Source: Acinetobacter seifertii
GTDB taxonomy: Bacteria; Pseudomonadota; Gammaproteobacteria; Pseudomonadales; Moraxellaceae
Direction of reading: 5' to 3'
DNA: 64,000 nt
NCBI RefSeq assembly: GCF_000368065.1
Contig: NZ_KB851200.1
Location: forward strand, 573,827 to 637,826
In this document: positions 52,427 through 63,381 of the stretch, in pieces
Numbering within the stretch: the stretch's first letter is position 1
Layout of the letters: each line of letters opens with the position of its first letter
The notes under the pieces: generated by a model
What the model was told of the DNA's origin: nothing
What the model saw: the letters and a program-made list of their open reading frames with translations, nothing else
The model's database searches: none
Program-made: the position numbers and the translations under genes

Positions 52427-52515
52427 TTATGCCTGTATTTAGCACTCATTTTAAGAGTGAAGGTATTTATATCTCTTTTTTTATACAACAAAAAATTATT
52501 TTAAGCGGTAAAACT

Positions 52516-53070
52516 ATGCGAAATTTAGAAACATCTTCCAAAAAACTACATGTAATTCAAACTACCATTCAACTCATGACGATACATGGGTTCCATAATG
52601 TAGGCGTAGACCTGATTGCTAAAGAAACCAAAATTGCAAAAGGTACGCTTTACAACTATTTTCACTCAAAAGCAGGCCTTATTGAAATATGCCTGTTACT
52701 GCAAAAAGAAACGCTCATGGAAAAAGTAAGAGAGGTACTAGAAATAACCCAATATTCCACTTTGACTAATAAACTCAGGCAAATTTATCTTTTACATGCC
52801 GACTTAAATAGCGCTTATTACCTACTGTTTAAAGCGGTTTTTGAAACTAAATTACTTTATCCTCATGCTTACCAAAGTGCTGTGCGTTATAGACGTTGGC
52901 TAAAAAATGAGATTTTCTGCCTTATAGCAGAAACTAAAAAAATGGCTTCATATACAGAAGCTGAGTTGTTGGTATTTATGATAGATGGAGCAATTTTGAG
53001 GCTTTTAATTTCAGATAAAATTGAAGAACAAACTAAGTTGTTAGATTACTATTTGATGAGGGTAATCTAA
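52516..53070 (+). CDS. TetR/AcrR-family regulator, module 2
   Basis: The 184-residue protein has a TetR DNA-binding domain (GFHNVGVDLIAKETKIAKG, TLYNYFHSKAGLIEICLL) and a ligand half with YYLLFKAVFETKLLYPHAYQ. It is a paralogue of the regulator at 18659-19219. The frame is open far upstream, but the ATG at 52516 matches module 1, where the same CGGTAAAACT precedes the start. Target genes are not evident. Confidence 0.9.
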   Translation: MRNLETSSKKLHVIQTTIQLMTIHGFHNVGVDLIAKETKIAKGTLYNYFHSKAGLIEICLLLQKETLMEKVREVLEITQYSTLTNKLRQIYLLHADLNSAYYLLFKAVFETKLLYPHAYQSAVRYRRWLKNEIFCLIAETKKMASYTEAELLVFMIDGAILRLLISDKIEEQTKLLDYYLMRVI

Positions 53071-53083
53071 CAACTCATTGCTG

Positions 53084-53103
53084 CCCAAGCTATTGAGCTT
53101 GGG
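53084..53103. terminator. Hairpin between convergent genes
   Basis: CCCAAGCT (53084-53091) pairs with AGCTTGGG (53096-53103) around four bases. It separates the TetR gene from the minus-strand gene that follows. T-runs are lacking. Confidence 0.5.
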
Positions 53104-53106
53104 TTG

Positions 53107-53535
53107 CTAAATACCTATTACGGTAATGCCGTCATATTTGTTTTCGACTCTCTCAAGAAATTTGGTAATTTCTATGATCATGTTGAGAGCTTGTGGTTTA
53201 AAAAAATTGAAGTGATTTGCAAACCATTTTGTTTCTTTTTCGAAAATGAGCTTTAACGTCTTATCGTATTTATCTAACTGATTTATAAATGAATGAAGCT
53301 TATATAAATCTTTTATAATTTCTTTGATATTTTCAGAGTCTATAAAAGTATTTCCCCAATGAAAAAACTTTTCTTTATCTCGGTTAAATAAATTTTCAAC
53401 GAGTGAAAAAGCAATTTCATCAACAACTATAGAGCCGATACAATTTTCATTTCTATCGAGGTCCATAGGTATCACTTGAATATTTAATGAACCTACTAAA
53501 CCAGAAACAAATTTAACGTCAAAATTAATTTTCAT
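53107..53535 (-). CDS. Hypothetical protein
   Basis: The 142-residue acidic protein starts MKINFDVKFVSGLVGSLNIQ and is helical in its second half (ENIKEIIKDLYKLHSFINQL). Soluble, no signal peptide. Not recognised. Composition is like the orphan genes in the CDI tail, but no toxin remnant is seen nearby. Confidence 0.65.
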   Translation of the reverse strand: MKINFDVKFVSGLVGSLNIQVIPMDLDRNENCIGSIVVDEIAFSLVENLFNRDKEKFFHWGNTFIDSENIKEIIKDLYKLHSFINQLDKYDKTLKLIFEKETKWFANHFNFFKPQALNMIIEITKFLERVENKYDGITVIGI

Positions 53536-53627
53536 ATTAAATAACTGAATAAATTAAATTTTATATTTCTGAGATTAAATTTTCACTTAAATTCAATTCT
53601 TTAGAAAATACAGGGTTGGATTTCCAG

Positions 53628-54209
53628 TTAGGTTGTCTCTAGCTCAATTAATGTATTGATATAGTTCCACGTTTTCTCTGGTTCAATTGGATTTTCTTCG
53701 CAAACAGACGCATTAATCAAGCCATCGAGGAGAGAGAGGAATAAATGAGTGAGCGTTATAGGATCCTTTATTTCTAATTCTTTAAAAATAGAACTGGTAG
53801 TGTCAAATAACCAATTTCGATATTCATCTAGCACGACATGAATAGTTGGATATAAGCTTCCTACATCCATTCGTGCTTTATGAAATGGACACCCTCTGGC
53901 ACCATTTTGATTTACCCAATTGATATACCACATATAGAGTTGTTCTAATTTTTCTAAAGGAACTGATCGTGCAGATATTTGCTCTTCTACCGCAATCTGG
54001 ATATCAAGTTTTAGTTCCTGTAGGCAAGCGGCCACCAATTCTTCTTTAGATGGGAAATGTTTATAAAAGGTCGCTTTGGCAATATCAGATTCAGCAATAA
54101 TTCGGTCTATACCGACAGCAATATAACTTTCCTGAATAAAGAGCTGAGTTGCTGTTCTTAGAATAATTTCTCGTTTTGATGGTTTTTTTAATTTTATTTG
54201 TGCATTCAT
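53628..54209 (-). CDS. TetR/AcrR-family regulator
   Basis: The 193-residue regulator has a DNA-binding domain at about 12-60 (YIAVGIDRIIAESDIAKATF, YKHFPSKEELVAACL) and a ligand half with NQNGARGCPFHKARMD, a pattern seen in TetR proteins that carry a conserved Cys. The divergent EamA transporter gene 391 bases away is a possible target. Between them a short dyad GACTAGTC (54273-54280) may be part of an operator; otherwise 54210-54600 shows nothing. Confidence 0.9.
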   Translation of the reverse strand: MNAQIKLKKPSKREIILRTATQLFIQESYIAVGIDRIIAESDIAKATFYKHFPSKEELVAACLQELKLDIQIAVEEQISARSVPLEKLEQLYMWYINWVNQNGARGCPFHKARMDVGSLYPTIHVVLDEYRNWLFDTTSSIFKELEIKDPITLTHLFLSLLDGLINASVCEENPIEPEKTWNYINTLIELETT

Positions 54210-54600
54210 AAGGGCTTATTGCATTTTGTTGAAGAATTAAGCTTGGTATTTTAGTTGATAGAGGGACTGTTAGACTAGTCGATATGGTTGAAATTTAAAC
54301 AAAAGAAAGACAGAACTGTATGTATTTAACCGCATATCTTGGATTATGATCTAATCTATAAAAATTTAATGTTTAATTTAATAAGATTTATCAAATTTTA
54401 GAGATTTTTGCTTCATTTGGCACATCGTTCGGTATGTCTCTATTTTCCAGATAAATTCTTAAATAGTTGTTTTTTTCTTAAAGTTTAAATGAGTAAGATA
54501 TATTATTTTTTTATATTAAATAACTGAATAATTTAAATTTTATATATCTGAAACTAAAAAGATTTACCTTAAAAAAATCTACTCAGTTAGATAAACATAA

Positions 54601-55536
54601 ATGAGCCGAATAATTAAAGATATAAAACTATTGGAGAAAGCTGTGGATGAACACAAGTTAAAAACAAAAGTCGGCACACTTGAAATGGTCGTAGCTATGC
54701 TGCTTTCAGGGAGTATTGGCCTATTTGTGATTAAATCAGGTCAATCACCAATTAACATCGTATTTTTCCGCTGCCTTATATCAGCCTTATGCTTAATACC
54801 CATCTGTTTGTTTTATGGTCATTTTAAAAAAGTATATTTTGGCAAAAAAGAACTATTTCTAATGGTGACTTCGGGCTTACTTATTATTTTTAACTGGGTT
54901 CTGCTGTTTGCTGCTTTTCCTAAAACTTCTATCTCTTTAGCCACGATTGTTTATCACGTAAACCCGTTTGTGATTTTATTTTTAGGGGCTTTGGTCTTTC
55001 ATGAAAAGCTAAATAAAAATGATGTGCTATGGACCCTAGTTGCTTTTGCTGGGCTAATTGTAATTATTGGTTTGGGCAGTGCCTCGGTGAACTCTAATCA
55101 GTTAGTCGGTTTGGGGCTGGTTTTAGTTGCTACTACACTGTACTCAATATCGGTTCTAATGACTAAAAAACTAACTAACACGCCGCCTTTATTAATTGTG
55201 CTTATACAAACCTTAAGTGGAGCCATTGTTATGACTCCGTTTATATCGGTTTTTGCAAATCCACCGATAGGCCAACAATGGCTGTTTGTACTTGTGTTAG
55301 GGGTTTTACACACAGCATTTCTTTATTATTTGATGTACTCGGCAATTAAGAAAATACCTTTAAATAACATTGCGATATTATCTTTTATCTATCCTATATC
55401 GACCATAGTAATTGATTATTTTTTCTTTGATCATGTGCTGACCCATACTCAAATTTTAGGTGCAGCTTTAATTTTATTGGGTGTGCTCGGAGTAAAGTTG
55501 CATTGGAATGTTTTTGCGTTGAAAAGATTAAAATAG
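54601..55536 (+). CDS. EamA/DMT-family transporter
   Basis: The 311-residue inner-membrane protein has ten helices in two EamA repeats (SPINIVFFRCLISALCLIPI in the first, ATTLYSISVLMTKKLTNTPP in the second). Family members export amino acids or metabolites. The ATG at 54601 lacks a ribosome site; a GTG at 54643 with GGAG upstream would give a 297-residue protein starting just before the first helix. Confidence 0.9.
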   Translation: MSRIIKDIKLLEKAVDEHKLKTKVGTLEMVVAMLLSGSIGLFVIKSGQSPINIVFFRCLISALCLIPICLFYGHFKKVYFGKKELFLMVTSGLLIIFNWVLLFAAFPKTSISLATIVYHVNPFVILFLGALVFHEKLNKNDVLWTLVAFAGLIVIIGLGSASVNSNQLVGLGLVLVATTLYSISVLMTKKLTNTPPLLIVLIQTLSGAIVMTPFISVFANPPIGQQWLFVLVLGVLHTAFLYYLMYSAIKKIPLNNIAILSFIYPISTIVIDYFFFDHVLTHTQILGAALILLGVLGVKLHWNVFALKRLK

Positions 55537-55614
55537 CAATACGAAGAGTTTTGCTTATCAACAAAGTTGCGAAAATAAGTCATTAAATATTAAATTGCAA
55601 TTGAGGTGAGCAAA

Positions 55615-56682
55615 ATGAAAAATCAGTGGATAACAGACGAAGATAGATGGCAAGCAATTGTTGATCGTAATGCAGAAGCTGATGCATATTTTGTTTATGG
55701 CGTGAAAACCTCAGGTATGTACTGTCTGCCATCAAGTACCAAAAGACTGCCTAAAAAAGAAAATGTAGTTTTCTTTGAGAGCGTCGCGCAAGCCGAGAAA
55801 AATGGTTATCGAGCAAGCCAAAAAATACAAAACAGACTCTCAAATGCACACGATCCAAAGCTTGTAGAGAAAATCGAGAAAGCTTGTAGATACATCGAAC
55901 TACATGAAGAAAACTTGTCTTTATCAGATGTGGCAGATCATGTAGGAATGAGCGCATATCATTTTCACCGAGTTTTTAAGCAAATTACAGGCCTAACACC
56001 TAAAGGCTATGCCGATGCCCATAAAAGTAAAAAGCTAAGAGACAACCTAGACGAAAATATTAGTGTGACTGATGCAATATTTAATGCAGGTTTTAATTCA
56101 AATAGTCAGTTCTATGAAAATTCAAATTCGCTATTAGGTATGACAGCGAAAGAATGGAAATCTGGCGGTAAGGGTGTACGTATTTTTTTCGCCATAGGAG
56201 CGTGCTCTTTAGGAGACATTTTAGTTGCTCAAAGTCAGAAAGGCATTTGTGCAATTTTGCTAGGTGATGACCCTGAAAAGCTTTTAAATGATTTGCAAGA
56301 TAAATTTCCTGAAGCCGATTTAATTGGCTGTGATGATGAGTTTGAGCAACTGATTGCGCATATTGTCGGGTTTATTGAAGCGCCACAAATCGGATTAGAT
56401 TTACCACTAGATATTCAAGGGACTGCATTTCAACAAAGAGTATGGCAAGCCTTGAAAGAAATTCCTGCGGGGCAGACAGCAAGTTATTCCGATATAGCCC
56501 AAAAGATAGGTTCACCTAAAGCGGTTCGGGCTGTTGCAGGGGCGTGTGCAGCAAACATGTTAGCTGTTGCTATTCCATGTCATCGTGTTGTTCGAAATGA
56601 TGGTTTTATTTCTGGGTATCGTTGGGGCGTGGAGCGTAAACGTGCATTATTAGAGAAAGAAGCAGAACTGGCACGAAACTAA
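55615..56682 (+). CDS. ada: Ada-type methyltransferase with degenerate zinc site
   Basis: The 355-residue protein has the Ada layout: N-terminal domain (1-75), AraC-type helix-turn-helix (about 85-135, LSLSDVADHVGMSAYHFHRV) and O6-alkylguanine methyltransferase domain (about 180-350) with active-site IPCHRV (Cys322). It should repair O6-methylguanine and activate alkylation genes. In the N-terminal domain only the methyl-acceptor cysteine is kept (MYCLPSS, Cys37); the other three zinc ligands (E. coli Cys42, 69, 72) are Ser41, Ser68 and Ile71. Start at the ATG at 55615, with GAGG upstream; a GTG three codons earlier is less likely. It follows the EamA gene by 78 bases. Confidence 0.92.
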   Translation: MKNQWITDEDRWQAIVDRNAEADAYFVYGVKTSGMYCLPSSTKRLPKKENVVFFESVAQAEKNGYRASQKIQNRLSNAHDPKLVEKIEKACRYIELHEENLSLSDVADHVGMSAYHFHRVFKQITGLTPKGYADAHKSKKLRDNLDENISVTDAIFNAGFNSNSQFYENSNSLLGMTAKEWKSGGKGVRIFFAIGACSLGDILVAQSQKGICAILLGDDPEKLLNDLQDKFPEADLIGCDDEFEQLIAHIVGFIEAPQIGLDLPLDIQGTAFQQRVWQALKEIPAGQTASYSDIAQKIGSPKAVRAVAGACAANMLAVAIPCHRVVRNDGFISGYRWGVERKRALLEKEAELARN

Positions 56683-56803
56683 AATTGTTTTAGTAGGCTG
56701 TTTTATATAGGTAATTTTTTCAAAACAGCAAGAATCAGAGAGTCTATTTTCTTCGGGTTACTCAAAATATATCCATCAATTTAATCAAGATGGAATTGTG
56801 AGT

Positions 56804-57568
56804 ATGAGCAGATTAAAAGACAAAGTGGCTATTATTACGGGTGCAAGTTCAGGTATAGGTTTAAGTGCCGCATCGCTATTTGTAGCCGAAGGGGCGAAAG
56901 TTATTCTGGTTGCACGCCGTGAGCGTGTTTTAAAAGAGCTTTGCGATAATTTGAATCGAGACGGAGTCGTTGCGCATTTTATTGCAGGGGATCTTAATGA
57001 CCCTACAACCATGCAAAGAGCAATTGATATGGCTACGCAATATTATGGCAGGTTAGATATTGCATTTAATAACGCAGGCCTGTTGGGAGAATATCAACTG
57101 ACTCACGACACAACCGATGAAAATTGGAATTATGTCCTTCAGAATAATTTAACCAGTGCGTTTCAGTCGGCTAGAGAGCAGCTTAAAGTCATGTTAAAGC
57201 AGGAATATGGCTCAATCCTGTTTACCTCATCTTTTGTGGGGCATCATATCGGGTTTCCTCAAATGGCGGCTTATGCTGCAAGCAAAGCAGGACTCATTGG
57301 TCTAACCAAAGTAATGGCAGCAGAATATGCAACCTCAGGCATTCGAGTAAATGCACTTTTACCCGGTGGAACAAATACTTCAATGGGTCAAGAGGCCGCT
57401 TCTTCGCCAGAAGTTCTAGAGTTTGTAAAAAGCATACATGCGATGAAACGTTTAGCAGAACCCGATGAAATTGCAAAAGTGGCGCTCTTTTTAGTGAGTG
57501 ATGATGCAAGCTTTATTACAGGCAGTGCTGTACTCGCCGATGGTGGAGTGACTATCTGTAAAACCTAA
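56804..57568 (+). CDS. Short-chain dehydrogenase/reductase
   Basis: The 254-residue classical SDR has TGASSGIG (cofactor), NNAG, a catalytic Ser (TSSFVG), YAASK and the PG motif LLPGGTNT. Close to glucose-1-dehydrogenase-like proteins, but the substrate is unknown. The ATG at 56804 is chosen; a GTG two codons upstream is possible. It ends in a shared terminator. Confidence 0.92.
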   Translation: MSRLKDKVAIITGASSGIGLSAASLFVAEGAKVILVARRERVLKELCDNLNRDGVVAHFIAGDLNDPTTMQRAIDMATQYYGRLDIAFNNAGLLGEYQLTHDTTDENWNYVLQNNLTSAFQSAREQLKVMLKQEYGSILFTSSFVGHHIGFPQMAAYAASKAGLIGLTKVMAAEYATSGIRVNALLPGGTNTSMGQEAASSPEVLEFVKSIHAMKRLAEPDEIAKVALFLVSDDASFITGSAVLADGGVTICKT

Positions 57569-57592
57569 ATAAACAATGAATAGATAGGTCGT

Positions 57593-57625
57593 AAAAAAGT
57601 GAGGCTGCTAGAGCCTCACTTTTTA
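57593..57625. terminator. Bidirectional terminator between SDR and aspartate decarboxylase genes
   Basis: AAAAAAGTGAGGCT pairs with AGCCTCACTTTTT around GCTAG-type loop bases. Both flanks have the required T-tract in their own direction, and it lies between two convergent genes. Confidence 0.9.
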
Positions 57626-57632
57626 TATGTAC

Positions 57633-59246
<1,614 letters not shown>

Positions 59247-59287
59247 TTATAGTGAGATGAATAAAATTTCTAATTCAATGTATAAAA

Positions 59288-60973
59288 TCAGGCTAAACCT
59301 ACGATTAGTGGTCCGAGTAAGGTCAAGAACACATTTGCAAGGGCATAGGTGATTGCGAAAGGAACAGTCGGAATTGAGTTGCCTGCTTTGTCTAAGATGG
59401 CACCAAAAGCAGGGTTTGCACTGCGTGAACCAGATAGCGCTCCAGCCATTACCGCAACGTTGCTATAACGCAGAACATAACGAGCAAACAGCATAGAAAG
59501 CAGCAACGGAACCAGTGTTACAACTACTCCAATCATAAAGAGTGAAAGACCACTTTCTTTAATGGTTTGAATGGCCTGTAAACCTGATTGTAAGCCAACC
59601 GCTGCAACAAAGCCCGCCAACCCTAAGTCTTTAAGAAGCTGTGAAGCCGCTAACGGCATATTGCCATGCACCTGATTTCTACTACGAATCCAACCAAATA
59701 GAAGACCCGACAGTAAAGCACCACCGCCAGCGCCAAGCGTTAATGGCACATCGCCTAAACGAATCACAAAAAGACCAATCACTAAACCAACGACAAGACC
59801 TGCACCATGAAAAATCCAGTCTGTCTTTAGGCTTTCAGGTAAGGCTTTGCCAGCTTCTTTCACTAAACGGTCGAGGTCACTTTTTGTACCATAGACAGTA
59901 ACGACATCACCTTGTTTTAAAACGGTATCGTCACTTAAAGGTTGAGTTTCATCGTTACGTTTAATCGCAAGTACATAAATACCGTGCTTCAAATAGGCTG
60001 GAGTATTGGCCTTAATATCACCTAAGGTGCGGTTAATGTATTTGGAATTTCTTAAGATGACATCGCTGGTATCCATAATCATTTCCATACCCTGCGATGA
60101 TTGCAATTCGGGCCCGATTTGCTCGGCTACGGAAACGACACTGGCACGGCGACCGACCAGCAATACCACATCGTCTGTTTGTAAGGTTAGTTCAGGAGCA
60201 ACATCAATAAACTGATCTTTACGTTTTAACCGTTCAATCGTAATGCTTGCTTCTTTTGCTTCAAGTTCCGCAATAGTGTGCCCATTGGCTTGTTTAACTT
60301 TATAAATACGTCCAACAATTTCCGGCATTGCCAGTTCTTGACCCGGTGCGAGTTCAAAAGCACCTTTAAGTCGTTCACTTTGAGCTTTTAGAGCATCGTC
60401 GTGAATTTCTTTACCCATAAATTTAGGCAAGATATTTACACATACAATGATTGCGCCCAAAGAACCGAAAATGTAAGTCACCGCATAGCCAATCGCGACA
60501 TTTGCTTGAAGTCTTTGAATCTCAGCCAGAGGCAGATCGAGTCTAGAAATGGCATCTCCGGCAGTACCAATAATCGCAGATTGAGTCATGCCACCAGCAG
60601 CGAGTCCGGCAGCCAAGCCTTTATCGAGATGGAAAATTTTAGCCATGACTAAAACGGTGACTAAACCACACACTGCCATAAATACGGCTAAAAGAATTTC
60701 TTTTATAGACTGTGGACCAAGTGATTTAAAAAACTGGGGTCCACTTTCAAAGCCTACCGCGTAAATGAAGAGCGCAAATAAAATTGCTTTAACGCCGTTA
60801 TCAACAGGTACACCAATAAGACTTAGAACGACTGCTACAAGTAGGGAGCCTGCGACTCCACCAAACTGAAATTTTCCAAACTGGAACTGTCCAATCCAGA
60901 AGCCAATTGCGAGTGATAAGAACAATAATATTTCGGGGCTATGTTTTAAAACACCTTGTAACCATTCAATCAT
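59288..60973 (-). CDS. aspT: Aspartate-alanine antiporter
   Basis: The 561-residue membrane protein of the AAE family has two blocks of membrane helices with a central pair of TrkA-C domains (about 205-370, including DDVVLLVGRRASVVSVAE and GDVVTVYGTKSDLDRLV). The family signatures GFWIGQFQFGKFQFG and ALSGSRSANPAFGA are present. It exchanges aspartate for alanine across the inner membrane. First gene of the aspT-aspD unit. Confidence 0.95.
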   Translation of the reverse strand: MIEWLQGVLKHSPEILLFLSLAIGFWIGQFQFGKFQFGGVAGSLLVAVVLSLIGVPVDNGVKAILFALFIYAVGFESGPQFFKSLGPQSIKEILLAVFMAVCGLVTVLVMAKIFHLDKGLAAGLAAGGMTQSAIIGTAGDAISRLDLPLAEIQRLQANVAIGYAVTYIFGSLGAIIVCVNILPKFMGKEIHDDALKAQSERLKGAFELAPGQELAMPEIVGRIYKVKQANGHTIAELEAKEASITIERLKRKDQFIDVAPELTLQTDDVVLLVGRRASVVSVAEQIGPELQSSQGMEMIMDTSDVILRNSKYINRTLGDIKANTPAYLKHGIYVLAIKRNDETQPLSDDTVLKQGDVVTVYGTKSDLDRLVKEAGKALPESLKTDWIFHGAGLVVGLVIGLFVIRLGDVPLTLGAGGGALLSGLLFGWIRSRNQVHGNMPLAASQLLKDLGLAGFVAAVGLQSGLQAIQTIKESGLSLFMIGVVVTLVPLLLSMLFARYVLRYSNVAVMAGALSGSRSANPAFGAILDKAGNSIPTVPFAITYALANVFLTLLGPLIVGLA

Positions 60974-61482
60974 TTTGATCTCACTTTTATTATTAGATCT
61001 ATCTTTAATATATAAATTTATTTATTTTTCATTTTTAAAATACTATATGAAAATTACTTAAGCAAACCTTCAAGTCTAATGATTTTCTTAAGTTTAGTTA
61101 TAGAAAATAAGTCGTTTAAAGTGCTTGTGATGTATGTATGTCACTAATTCTGAGTGATTAAATCAGCTTTGGTTTTGAATGTAAGGTAAAAATTTTTTAC
61201 AATAATATAAAGAATATTTTATGAAATAAAATTGTCTTTGAATTAATTTTTTTGCATATGTTTTTTGTAATTTATTGATATATGGTGATTTAATATTTTT
61301 TGCTGTCGTTTAAGTAATGGTTTTTATTCAAATTAAAAAATAATCTACTTAAAAATGAGTTTCTGTTAACTAGATAGCATAATTTAAATTTCAATATATT
61401 TGGAATACATTTAAATAAATCTTCATAATAAGACTTATTTTAAAGAAGCAATATAAACTCAACTTGAGGGTTTTTCATTTTT
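60974..61482. other. Gene-free AT-rich spacer upstream of aspT
   Basis: About 510 bases without a frame of note. It should contain the aspT promoter on the minus strand. I see no dyad or repeat strong enough to report. Confidence 0.4.
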
Positions 61483-61511
61483 AAATAAAAAGCTTCGTGT
61501 TATGGAAGCTT
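61483..61511 (-). terminator. Terminator of the tautomerase gene
   Basis: On the minus strand AAGCTTCC pairs with GAAGCTT around a short loop and is followed by TTTATTT. It lies about 60 bases past the stop of the gene at 61572. Confidence 0.7.
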
Positions 61512-61571
61512 GATATTTAAAAATATTTATTACGTTAAAATAGTGGTTTATAGCGATTTAAAACTTTGAAA

Positions 61572-61982
61572 TTACTGTTTCGAAGCTAACATTTTTAAGT
61601 AAATATCTGCTCGATGCGCATGACCAAAGCACCAATCTTCTGGGCTATTTTGCACAATCACAAACATGATATCTTGCTCTGGAATCTTAAATTTTTGATG
61701 GAGCTGTGCTGTTACATGCTGCATTAAATCTGATTTTTGCTGAGCTGTTCTGGCTTTACCAGAAGTGATGTATAGTAGCATGAATTTTTCAGTGCGGGAA
61801 GATTCCACCCAGTAATCAGGATCAACATATATATTGCCTTGAGCCAAGTGCTCAAAGAAATGAAAGCAATCATTTGGGGGAGTATCAAAATAACTTTCCA
61901 TACAAGTCTGCACAATTTTCGATATCTGAGCTTTTTCATGATCTGTATATGCATAACTGGTTGTAAAGCGAATCATGGGCAT
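61572..61982 (-). CDS. Tautomerase-family protein
   Basis: The 136-residue protein starts MPMIRFTTSY, so removal of Met exposes the Pro1 base of tautomerases. The body fits the Tautomerase_2 group (FFEHLAQGNIYVDPDYW, later DIMFVIVQNSPEDWCFGHAH). AGGAG lies eight bases before the ATG at 61982; an ATG two codons upstream is too close to it. The natural substrate is unknown. It overlaps the preceding gene. Confidence 0.85.
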   Translation of the reverse strand: MPMIRFTTSYAYTDHEKAQISKIVQTCMESYFDTPPNDCFHFFEHLAQGNIYVDPDYWVESSRTEKFMLLYITSGKARTAQQKSDLMQHVTAQLHQKFKIPEQDIMFVIVQNSPEDWCFGHAHRADIYLKMLASKQ

Positions 61983-62305
61983 GACCATATCTCCTCTGGC
62001 ATATGTTCTAGTGCTGAAATGGCCGTAGGTAAGCCTGCATAAAAAGCAATATGGGTAATGGCTTCAATAATTTGTTCTTTTGTGATGCCTTCAGTTAAGG
62101 CATTTTTTATATGCCATTCAAGCTGCGAATAACGCCCTTGTAAAACAAGCGCAGTGATCGTAATAAAACAACGTGTTTGAGTATCAAGCATCTGTCTTTG
62201 CCAGATATCCGCAAATAAATAGTCTTTGCCGAACTCATAAAGTTTGGGCGAAATCATTTCCAAATTATGAATATCAATTTTTCTGAACATTTTAGAACTC
62301 AACAT
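61973..62305 (-). CDS. Carboxymuconolactone decarboxylase-family protein
   Basis: The 110-residue protein has the CMD/AhpD-like fold pattern: RCFITITALVLQGRYSQLEW, then HIKNALTEGITKEQIIEAI and HIAFYAGLPTAISAL. The Cys-x-x-Cys of AhpD is absent, so a peroxidase role is unlikely. The stop overlaps the tautomerase start, so the two are coupled. Both lie divergent from a LysR gene that probably controls them. Confidence 0.88.
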   Translation of the reverse strand: MLSSKMFRKIDIHNLEMISPKLYEFGKDYLFADIWQRQMLDTQTRCFITITALVLQGRYSQLEWHIKNALTEGITKEQIIEAITHIAFYAGLPTAISALEHMPEEIWSCP

Positions 62306-62331
62306 TGATGCTGTTGTTGCTAATATGGCAG

Positions 62332-62355
62332 TTTGATATAGTTAAAAAAATCAAA
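62332..62355. promoter_or_regulatory. Dyad between divergent CMD and LysR genes
   Basis: TTTGAT (62332-62337) and ATCAAA (62350-62355) are inverted arms 12 bases apart in the 77-base intergenic region, a position expected for the LysR operator. Weak by itself. Confidence 0.35.
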
Positions 62356-62382
62356 ACTTTTCTAACTAATAATTCGGTTTTT

Positions 62383-63267
62383 ATGAATGATTATACTAAA
62401 CCCCCAACCAATCTTGATTTAGATGCCTTACGTGCATTCGTTAAAGGAATCGAGCTAGGGAGTTATCAGCTAGCAGCACAACACTTATGTCGTTCACCAG
62501 CCGCAATTAGTGCGCAATTAAAAAAGCTAGAGCAACAAACAAGTTGCCAGCTTCTTAGAAAACAGGGGCGGCTATTAGAATTAACCCCAAGTGGTGAATT
62601 ATTGTTGAGCCATGCAAAAAACATGTTGGCTTTGAACGATACTGTGCTTTTAAAGCTGCATCAGACTCAAGCGAGTGGAGTCATTCGTTTTGGTTTACAA
62701 GAAGATTTTGCTGAAGGAACCTTACAGCAACTTATCGCTCAGTTTATGTTGCAGCATCCAAACGTACAGTTTCAAATTCGGGTTGACCGCAACCTTAACT
62801 TGATTGATAAAGTACAAAAGCAAGAGCTTGATTTAGCACTTATATGGCAGCAAAAACCAGTAATTGAAAACTTTCATGAGCTTAAAAGTGTAGAGACAAA
62901 ATGGTTATTCTGTCCTCATCCCCATATCTTGCAAATCATTGAAAATAGAGCCTCCATACCACTTGTGGTATTACAACAACCTTGTATTTTAAGACAAATG
63001 GCTATTGAGGTACTTGAGCAAAAGGGTATTGCTTGGCATATTGCTTATGAGTGTAACTCAGTCCAAGGACTATGGCCTGCTATAAGGGCGGGGATTGGCA
63101 TTAGTCTAAGATCATGTTTTCAAATTCCACTAGATATTCAGACCATAGAAACTGATGTACTGCCTGAACTGGAGACTTTAAACTTTGGTCTTTATTTCAA
63201 TTCCACCACACAATCAGTACATATTATTCAGCAGTTTCAACAATATATTGAACAGCATCTGCGGTAA
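62383..63267 (+). CDS. LysR-family regulator
   Basis: The 294-residue regulator has the winged helix-turn-helix at about 10-70 (LDLDALRAFVKGIELGSYQL, AAQHLCRSPAAISAQLKKLE) and an effector domain starting near VIRFGLQEDFAEG. The start is the ATG at 62383; the frame is open 26 codons further upstream but that part looks non-coding and overlaps the divergent promoter region. It probably controls the tautomerase/CMD pair. Confidence 0.9.
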   Translation: MNDYTKPPTNLDLDALRAFVKGIELGSYQLAAQHLCRSPAAISAQLKKLEQQTSCQLLRKQGRLLELTPSGELLLSHAKNMLALNDTVLLKLHQTQASGVIRFGLQEDFAEGTLQQLIAQFMLQHPNVQFQIRVDRNLNLIDKVQKQELDLALIWQQKPVIENFHELKSVETKWLFCPHPHILQIIENRASIPLVVLQQPCILRQMAIEVLEQKGIAWHIAYECNSVQGLWPAIRAGIGISLRSCFQIPLDIQTIETDVLPELETLNFGLYFNSTTQSVHIIQQFQQYIEQHLR

Positions 63268-63381
63268 TTTTTTATTGTCAAATTTGTATTGCCCAGTATA
63301 GTTTTTAGATTGCTTTATATTTTAATTTAACTTAGTAATAAAAGAGTTTGTGTAAAACAGTTAAAGAATAGCCCTTAGAGT

